64,000 nucleotides of DNA from assembly GCF_011752625.1 (NCBI RefSeq), contig NZ_VWXD01000001.1, positions 1 to 64,000 on the forward strand. The letters are read 5' to 3'. This document shows, in pieces, positions 58,012-64,000 of the stretch; position 1 is the first letter of the stretch; each line of letters begins with the position of its first letter. The notes below the pieces were generated by a model. The model saw only the letters and a list, made by a program, of their open reading frames with translations, made no database searches and was not told the origin of the DNA. This DNA comes from Candidatus Pantoea formicae (GTDB lineage: Bacteria > Pseudomonadota > Gammaproteobacteria > Enterobacterales > Enterobacteriaceae). Position numbers and translations under genes: made by a program.

Positions 58012-59491
58012 GGCACTGCTGCACATCCGCTTGCTGACTGCAGGCTATGCGCGCGTTGATTTGCGCCATCATGTAGTCAAAGAATGGATTCGAGGTATTG
58101 CGCATCAAGGTATCCAATCCCACCGTCAGGCTTGAGGTCTCACCGCGTAATGAAATGGTGCCGAGGCTGATGCCATAGCGGTTCTTCTCCATGGGTTCCC
58201 GGCCATACAGGGAGTCGGTCAGCGGGAAAGGCACGGCAATATGCGAAAGCGAATACATATCCTGCGGCCATGCCTGATGCAGCGGCTGGATCACTTCTTG
58301 GGTTTGATCCGCGGCGACAGTACGCGCAACGGTGTCATAGGTGGTGGCGGAGGCGTTGGTAATCACCGTGGTGGCGTAGTGGCGCGGGGCTGCGGGCAGC
58401 AAGGTATTCACCGCTGAATAGAGCGCGGGGCGGAACAACGCTCGCAGATTTGCGGCTTGATTAATATCGAAAATCACTAACTGGCTGCGGTTTTCCGGCA
58501 GATATTGATAAAGCGCGTTCACCACCGCACGCGTGCTAACGGTGGAATCCAGCACCGACTGGAATGTCAGCACGGGAGGTAAATGGATCAATTCACCCCG
58601 GCGCGAGAGTTGCACAATTTGATCCTGTAAAGCCTGGGTTAATAGCCATGACTGGCGCGCGGCACGTACTGGGAAGGAGTTGTATTTAAACGGGTTGTAC
58701 TCCGGCACAATATTTAGCCATGCGGCTTTAGCAAAGACCGGGAAAATCGCCGGCCAACCGGCTAATCCGGCAAAACGTGCATACGCCGTGACGCCAATCA
58801 TCGGTGACAGCAGCACAAGCTGTTGTGGTTTACGCAGCGCATTATCTTGCTGGCTATCCAGCGCATATTTCATCGCTAACGCGCCGCCATTCGAGTACCC
58901 CACCAGATGTAAAGGAACTTGTGTGCCCGCCAGTCGCGTAGCTTCGCGCACGGCTAATCGTGTCACCGCCAGCCAGGTTTTCCAGTCCACTTTGGTCAGC
59001 GAGCCTGGCGCAGTGCCGTGGCCCGGCAGCCTTGGCACCACCGCAACAAAGCCTTGTTGTTGATAAGCCTGCGCCAGATAGCGCACGCTATAAGGTGAGT
59101 CGGTTAACCCGTGCAGCAGCACCACAGCGCCTTTCACCGTGCCGGTGGGTTTAAGCACAAAAGAGCGGTTCCAGTTAGTCTGGAAATGGGCAGGATACAC
59201 CTGACTTTGCGCATTAAACCGATTGAGCGAGGTTTTCTCCTCATCGCTGAGCTTATCGCTCACTTCGGTTTTCATCTCGCGGAAGATAACATCTTCCCGT
59301 GCAAGATAATCAGCAAAGCTGGCATGGTCGATCTGATCTGCCGTCATTTCATCAGCGGACCAGGTATGCCAGCGGTGCAGCGCGGGGCCTTGTTCGGACT
59401 GATAACCACGTATCAATAAAAACATCACGATGAGCGTTAGCAATACCAAAGCGACGCGCTTAACCACCTTAATCAGGGTGTTAGAAACCAT
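58001..59491 (-). CDS. Alpha/beta hydrolase with membrane anchor
   Basis: A 496-residue protein: N-terminal transmembrane anchor (about 10-30, [18 protein letters not shown]), then an alpha/beta hydrolase core with oxyanion [11 protein letters not shown] and nucleophile GYSNGG (about residue 200). It overlaps the pagP stop by 11 bases, so the two are coupled, and converges with the acyltransferase. The hydrolase domain is likely periplasmic. Substrate unknown; lipid is a guess from the PagP partner. Confidence 0.8.
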   Translation of the reverse strand: MVSNTLIKVVKRVALVLLTLIVMFLLIRGYQSEQGPALHRWHTWSADEMTADQIDHASFADYLAREDVIFREMKTEVSDKLSDEEKTSLNRFNAQSQVYPAHFQTNWNRSFVLKPTGTVKGAVVLLHGLTDSPYSVRYLAQAYQQQGFVAVVPRLPGHGTAPGSLTKVDWKTWLAVTRLAVREATRLAGTQVPLHLVGYSNGGALAMKYALDSQQDNALRKPQQLVLLSPMIGVTAYARFAGLAGWPAIFPVFAKAAWLNIVPEYNPFKYNSFPVRAARQSWLLTQALQDQIVQLSRRGELIHLPPVLTFQSVLDSTVSTRAVVNALYQYLPENRSQLVIFDINQAANLRALFRPALYSAVNTLLPAAPRHYATTVITNASATTYDTVARTVAADQTQEVIQPLHQAWPQDMYSLSHIAVPFPLTDSLYGREPMEKNRYGISLGTISLRGETSSLTVGLDTLMRNTSNPFFDYMMAQINARIACSQQADVQQCLKE

Positions 59492-60038
59492 AGCGGAACC
59501 AGGCAAAGAGCACGTTGCCGTTATTGTAAGAACCCGGAATGTAGGTGAACTGCACGTTTAAACGTTTATATCCGGCGGAGAATAACGGCAGGACAATCGG
59601 CAGCGGCACATAATTCGCGAAGTCGTCGCGTGCGGTAATGCCCGCGGTCAGTCCCAGCCCTAAGCGGAAATCACGCGCCTGATCCAGATACCACCCCTTC
59701 TCCCAGCCATAACCAATAATCGGCTGCCATTTGTTGTGCGAATCTTTAAATGCCATCGCATAGAGTGCACTCCAGTCGCCCTCTTCGTTATAACGCGATA
59801 CGCCGAGTCCACCGCCCCATGGCGACTCGTTGTAGTTATCCGTTTTCTCTTTGTCGTAGGCAAAGCGGGCATGCCAACTGATGAAGGGAAGATAGAGGTC
59901 GGTATACTGCGGTTGTTCCCAAGTTTGAGAAACGTCCTGCTTAAGCCACTCCCAACCATCACTCAATGTGCCCGTTGCACCAACGGGAAAGGCCAACAGA
60001 CATAAGGTGACAGACAGAACCTTCAGAATACTTCGCAT
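59481..60038 (-). CDS. pagP: Lipid A palmitoyltransferase PagP
   Basis: A 185-residue outer membrane barrel enzyme with signal peptide (about 1-22) and the PagP hallmarks: [20 protein letters not shown] with the catalytic His, [14 protein letters not shown], and a C-terminal aromatic strand ending FRYGF for barrel insertion. It moves palmitate from phospholipid to lipid A and raises resistance to cationic peptides. Start at 60038 with AGGATG; the frame continues upstream. Confidence 0.93.
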   Translation of the reverse strand: MRSILKVLSVTLCLLAFPVGATGTLSDGWEWLKQDVSQTWEQPQYTDLYLPFISWHARFAYDKEKTDNYNESPWGGGLGVSRYNEEGDWSALYAMAFKDSHNKWQPIIGYGWEKGWYLDQARDFRLGLGLTAGITARDDFANYVPLPIVLPLFSAGYKRLNVQFTYIPGSYNNGNVLFAWFRYGF

Positions 60039-60251
60039 GGGGCATCCTTCTGCAAAAGCACCGATGATAATGAGCAAGAGAAACAGCCAGCATGATCTGC
60101 ATGCCCATTCCGGGCAGCCATTCAGTCAATATTATAGTTGTTTAGCGGAGGTTGATGGGATTGCGCACTGTTTCGCAATGAGGCTTGGTTAAATAACGTT
60201 TCGAATTCACCCCAGCGACGTTTTTTTTTACGAATACACTCCCCCCATCTT

Positions 60252-60270
60252 GATAACGATAACGATTTTC
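60252..60270 (+). promoter_or_regulatory. Fur box before the sigma factor gene
   Basis: GATAACGATAACGATTTTC matches the repeated GATAAT-type hexamers of a Fur site and lies about 60 bases before the FecI-like start, so iron likely represses the locus. Confidence 0.75.
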
Positions 60271-60310
60271 ATTCAAATACAGGCTGTCACTCTTTCACGC
60301 ACGTCACAAC

Positions 60311-60838
60311 GTGCGGTTGTGTTGGGAAGCCACCTTGTCAGCGTTCGAGCGTTACTATACGGAATTGTTCCGCTTTCTGAGCGGTAAACTGCGGGACAAA
60401 CACCTCGCTGAGGAGCTCACCCAGGAGACTTTCAGCCGCGCCTTGGCTTCCCCGGAACAGATTTCCTCGCATCGCGGTTTGCTCTACCATATCGCCAGAA
60501 ATCTTCTGGTCGACCGCTATCGCCTACAGAAACAGTATGAACCCTCGCAAGAGATTACCACCGATGAGTTGCTGGCTCCGGGCTACGAACAGCCAGATAA
60601 TCAGCTTGAGAACCAGCAATATATCAATCACATCGTTGCCGCCATTGAATCCCTGCCGCCACGTTGCCGGGAAGCGTTTATCCGTCATCGCATTGACGGT
60701 CAATCGCAAAGTGAGGTCGCCGCGAGCATGGGAATATCCACCAATATGGTGGAAAAACACATCATTCGCGCCATGCTGGCCTGCCGTGCCAGCCGGGATA
60801 GTTGGCGTGAAGAACAGTTAACAAGGAAGTCACAATGA
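60311..60838 (+). CDS. FecI-like ECF sigma factor
   Basis: A 175-residue ECF sigma with region 2 (LAEELTQETFSRAL, then LYHIARNLLVDRYR) and region 4 (LPPRCREAFIRHRIDGQSQS, then SMGISTNMVEKHIIRAML). The annotated start is GTG; TTG at 60335 (SAFERYYTELF) is closer to the family N-terminus. It overlaps the FecR-like gene as ATGA. With FecR-like and receptor it forms a cell-surface signalling set. Confidence 0.9.
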   Translation: MRLCWEATLSAFERYYTELFRFLSGKLRDKHLAEELTQETFSRALASPEQISSHRGLLYHIARNLLVDRYRLQKQYEPSQEITTDELLAPGYEQPDNQLENQQYINHIVAAIESLPPRCREAFIRHRIDGQSQSEVAASMGISTNMVEKHIIRAMLACRASRDSWREEQLTRKSQ

Positions 60839-61872
60839 CGCGAAATGACAACCAGAAGATTGCCGAGCAGGCGATCCATTGGCTACTCCGCCAGGAGGAA
60901 GGCATGACGCGATCGGAACAAGCGGAGTTTAAACGCTGGTTGCAAGTGCCCGCTCATCAGGTCGAATTTGAAGATCTGGGTGGGCTGTGGCAAGAGACAG
61001 CTGTCATCCCTGCCAGTGCAGTCGCACATCTGCGACCTGCTACACCACGCAGCCGATTGTGGTGGCCGGTTGTTGCAGCGTGCACGTTCCTGTTGCTGGC
61101 CGCGATACTTTTCTTCCCATTACGTGATGAATTTGCGTCACCGATTTACAGTGCCAGTTGGCATACCGGACGCGGCGAAATCCGCACCGTTCAGCTTCCT
61201 GACGGCAGCACGCTCACGCTGGATGCGGGCACACAGTTGAACGTCCGTTATTTTGCCCACCGTAGAGAAGTGGAGATGCCACAAGGACAAGCTTTCTTTC
61301 AGGTGGCGCATAATCCGAGCCAGCCATTCTTGGTGTTGAGCGGGCCAACGCGTGTGACGGTGGTGGGTACCGAATTCAGCGTACGCTATCTACCTCATAC
61401 CCTGAGTGGGGAAGGCAGCGAGGTCGCCGTCAGTTCCGGTGCTGTGCGTGTTGGCCCACGTGGAGGCTGGGAAAATGGCTGGTGGCGAGCCATGCAGCAT
61501 CTACATTTGCCGCAGGCTCAACGTCATATCAGCGTACTGCACGCTTCCGAACGCTCACTAAGTGATGCACAGGGACGGATTATTTTACACTCTACCTTGC
61601 CCTCTGAAAGCATCGCCGCGTGGCGTGAGGATAGAATCGTGCTGGATAACACGCGGTTGGATATGGCACTGGCAGAGTTTGCCCGCTATCGCGATGTCTC
61701 CTTAAAACTCCACTCACCGAGCGTCGCGGCCCTGCGGGTAAGTGGGAGTTTTGATACTGAACGTGTTGATAGCTTTGCCAGCGCGTTACCACGCGTGTTG
61801 CCAGTGAAAATAAAGATGATTAAAAATCAAAAGGTTATAACTTTAAACACTGCTGAAAATAAAAATAATTAA
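60835..61872 (+). CDS. FecR-like anti-sigma/signal transducer
   Basis: A 345-residue protein: N-terminal cytoplasmic sigma-binding domain (AIHWLLRQEEGMTRSEQAEF, with FKRWL), one transmembrane helix (about 77-96, PVVAACTFLLLAAILFFPL), FecR periplasmic domain (TVQLPDGSTLTLDAGTQLNV) and C-terminal STN-like end. It relays signal from the receptor to the sigma factor. Confidence 0.9.
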   Translation: MTRNDNQKIAEQAIHWLLRQEEGMTRSEQAEFKRWLQVPAHQVEFEDLGGLWQETAVIPASAVAHLRPATPRSRLWWPVVAACTFLLLAAILFFPLRDEFASPIYSASWHTGRGEIRTVQLPDGSTLTLDAGTQLNVRYFAHRREVEMPQGQAFFQVAHNPSQPFLVLSGPTRVTVVGTEFSVRYLPHTLSGEGSEVAVSSGAVRVGPRGGWENGWWRAMQHLHLPQAQRHISVLHASERSLSDAQGRIILHSTLPSESIAAWREDRIVLDNTRLDMALAEFARYRDVSLKLHSPSVAALRVSGSFDTERVDSFASALPRVLPVKIKMIKNQKVITLNTAENKNN

Positions 61873-61914
61873 AATCGACGTCAGGGTTTTAGCCCCCGCG
61901 TCGTCTTCAGAAGA

Positions 61915-61932
61915 GAATGATTATTATTCATC
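61915..61932 (+). promoter_or_regulatory. Fur-like site before the receptor gene
   Basis: GAATGA-TTATTA-TTCATC is a near-palindrome like a Fur site, 20 bases before the receptor start. The receptor could therefore have its own iron control besides the sigma factor. Confidence 0.5.
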
Positions 61933-61951
61933 TTAACTCTGGGGATTATGA

Positions 61952-64000
61952 ATGGCTGTTTATTCTGTTTTTCGCGCGCTTAGTACGCCGCGTCTCGCCG
62001 TGGTGCTGGTGGCCGCTCTACCGGTATCAGGCGTTTACGCAGCGACGTCAATGGTGCTGGCATTGCCCTCACAGCCACTGGCGGCATCACTTAATCAATT
62101 AGCCAGACAGGCCAAGGTTCAGCTGATTGCTGCACCTACATCTTTAGCTAACAAAACAGCCCCTGCCGTGCAAGGGTCAATGACATTGCAAAATGCGCTG
62201 GATCAGCTGTTGGCCGGTAGCGGGTTAGCGTGGACACAGAATGGGGATACTGTCTCAGTAATGCCTTCTGATGTGGGTGAAGACACGCTTACTGTCACTC
62301 AAAAACTCAATACGTCATCCGCAGTACCTGAACAAACCAATAGCGCCACGAAAACTGACACCCCCCTTCTTGAAGTACCGCAGTCCGTATCCGTCATCAC
62401 ACGTCAACAACTGGACCGCCAGAATGTTCAGAGTGTGACTGAAGCTTTACGCTATGTCCCTGGCGTAAAAACCGAAACCTATGGTGTTGATCCAAAAGGT
62501 TATGACTGGATTTACATTCGCGGTTTCAACGCACTGACCACGAATGATTACCGCGATGGGCTGCGCCAGTTAAACAACAGCTATAGCTACTTCCGTACCG
62601 AGCCTTACGCGCTCGAGCGTATCGATATCGTGCGCGGTCCATCCTCCACACTCTTTGGTCTTGGCGATGCGGGTGGCATTGTTAACCGTGTCAGCAAAAT
62701 GCCCGACGCGCGCGGGGTGCATGAGGTGGAATTGCAGCTGGGCAATTTCAACCGCCGTCAGGCGCAGTTTGATATCAGCGATAAGCTGGATGAAGACGGC
62801 CAGTGGCTATACCGGGTTGTGGGGCTGGCCCGTGACAGCGATACACAATTCCAGTATCGCAATGGGCCGCATGTTGAAGATAATCGCCTTTATCTCGCGC
62901 CAACACTGACCTGGCTGCCATCGGCAGATACTAGCCTGACTCTTCGTGCCGATTACCTGCGTGATACTTCTGGCGGAACCGTCGCCGTGCTAACCAATCC
63001 AGGCAACAAAACCACTGACACGCTGCTGGGCGATTACAGTTACAACCATTTTCGTCAGGAGCAGTACAGCGTGGGCTACGAATTTAGCCAACAACTTTCG
63101 GAGAGTATTAAGTTCCGTCAGAACCTACGTTATGGCCAAACGGATACCATCCTGAACAACCTGCTGCCAGGCGATCCGGACTTCACGACGGATAGCGTTT
63201 CACGCAACGCGATTCGATTTGACGAGCACATGAAAGCTTTCAATATCGATAATCAGATGCAGATGGATTTCAACACTGCACAGGTGGCACATACACTGCT
63301 GGCCGGTGTCGATTACAGCTGGTTGGATGCAAACGCGAAACGCTTTAGTGCTGTTGCGCCCGCTCTCAGCATCACCAATCCGATATATGGTTTGGATATT
63401 TCCGACCCCACGACCGCAGTCAACAATAATGACCAGACCACCGCGCAGTTGGGTGTGTATCTGCAAGATCAGATCCACCTCAGCGATCAGTGGATCTTAA
63501 CCTTGGGCGGTCGCCATGACGATATCAGCATGCGCACACAAAACAACCTAAGCGGCAGTACCTCATGGGTCGATAAAGATGCCTGGACCGGCCGTGCTGG
63601 TTTAACCTGGCTGGTCGGTAACGGGCTGGCACCCTACATCAGCTATGCCGAATCCTTTGTGCCAAACAGTGGAACGGATAGTCAGAATCGCACCTTTGAT
63701 CCCAGCAAGGCACATCAGTATGAAGTGGGGGTGAAATATCAGCCTGACAGTAACTTGCTGATGACCTTGGCCGCCTTTGACATCACCAAATCCAATGTCC
63801 TGACCAATGAGATCGTTAACGGTTTAGTCACTGGTTACCAGGTCGCTTCGGGCGAAGTGCGTTCACGCGGGATTGAGTGGGAAACACAGGCACAACTGAC
63901 CACTAACCTCGACGTTCTGGCCTCCTACACCTACACCAATGCCGAAATCACCAAAAGCAACAATGGTGATCAAGGCAAACAACAGGCCAATGTGCCGAAA
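61952..64000 (+). CDS. TonB-dependent siderophore receptor (transducer type), 5' part
   Basis: 683 codons are open to the window edge. Domains: signal peptide (about 1-30, ...VSGVYA), STN signalling domain (about 35-105, LPSQPLAASLNQLARQAKVQ), plug (about 130-250, EVPQSVSVITRQQLDRQNVQ, then ERIDIVRGPSSTLFG) and the start of the barrel. The STN domain marks a transducer that, when loaded, signals through the FecR-like protein. Siderophore unknown. The TonB box is probably in EDTLTVT. Confidence 0.92.
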   Translation, partial: MAVYSVFRALSTPRLAVVLVAALPVSGVYAATSMVLALPSQPLAASLNQLARQAKVQLIAAPTSLANKTAPAVQGSMTLQNALDQLLAGSGLAWTQNGDTVSVMPSDVGEDTLTVTQKLNTSSAVPEQTNSATKTDTPLLEVPQSVSVITRQQLDRQNVQSVTEALRYVPGVKTETYGVDPKGYDWIYIRGFNALTTNDYRDGLRQLNNSYSYFRTEPYALERIDIVRGPSSTLFGLGDAGGIVNRVSKMPDARGVHEVELQLGNFNRRQAQFDISDKLDEDGQWLYRVVGLARDSDTQFQYRNGPHVEDNRLYLAPTLTWLPSADTSLTLRADYLRDTSGGTVAVLTNPGNKTTDTLLGDYSYNHFRQEQYSVGYEFSQQLSESIKFRQNLRYGQTDTILNNLLPGDPDFTTDSVSRNAIRFDEHMKAFNIDNQMQMDFNTAQVAHTLLAGVDYSWLDANAKRFSAVAPALSITNPIYGLDISDPTTAVNNNDQTTAQLGVYLQDQIHLSDQWILTLGGRHDDISMRTQNNLSGSTSWVDKDAWTGRAGLTWLVGNGLAPYISYAESFVPNSGTDSQNRTFDPSKAHQYEVGVKYQPDSNLLMTLAAFDITKSNVLTNEIVNGLVTGYQVASGEVRSRGIEWETQAQLTTNLDVLASYTYTNAEITKSNNGDQGKQQANVPK

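Overview
The window is bacterial, most likely from an Enterobacterales member close to Erwinia/Pantoea. Reasons: a lambda-type prophage with enterobacterial small genes, a ybiI homologue, pagP, a FecI/FecR/TonB-receptor locus and Shine-Dalgarno-led tightly packed genes. I cannot name the species from sequence alone.

About 1-39985 is a lambda-like siphophage prophage, read mostly right to left for the late genes. Position 1-55 is the start of an IS110-family transposase whose upstream DNA can fold and may hold its bridge RNA. The late region on the minus strand runs from terminase (16568) through portal, head, connector and tail genes to the tape measure and one minor tail protein (850). Beyond that no tail-tip, host-specificity or fibre gene is seen, so the tail module is either cut or continues beyond the window. 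Three moron-like inserts, each with its own terminator, sit between the tail chaperone and the tape measure. Lysis genes (pinholin, SAR endolysin, nested Rz/Rz1) lie at 18770-19992. Between them and the Q-like gene is 2 kb without proteins, holding six structured RNA elements of one family, a tRNA-like gene and several terminators.

The early region has ninB, ninG, O (with iterons inside the gene), P, cII and cro on the minus strand. cI is on the plus strand, with three-site OR and OL regions, pR, pL, pRE, nutL and nutR all readable. Where lambda carries rexAB, this prophage has small envelope genes and a hicA-hicB-SecB-like operon, a probable toxin-antitoxin-chaperone module. The pL operon carries N, RecE/RecT recombination, many small genes, xis and int, ending near 39940.

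The chromosome follows: ppk2 and ybiI; an orphan immunity-like gene and a degenerate 0.9-kb stretch; an M20 amidohydrolase, a PhyH dioxygenase and an orphan amino-acid-binding protein; then a minus-strand operon LuxE-like, LuxC-like and SDR preceded by a clear TPP riboswitch. A P-type ATPase, an RND pump (adaptor and permease, with a 36-residue membrane peptide upstream), an acyltransferase, an alpha/beta hydrolase, pagP and a Fur-type FecI/FecR/TonB-receptor locus fill the rest. The receptor runs off the window.

The most interesting items are the TPP-riboswitch-controlled carboxylate-reductase-like operon, the tandem pseudoknotted RNA family next to the lysis genes, and the HicAB-SecB-like module in the immunity region.
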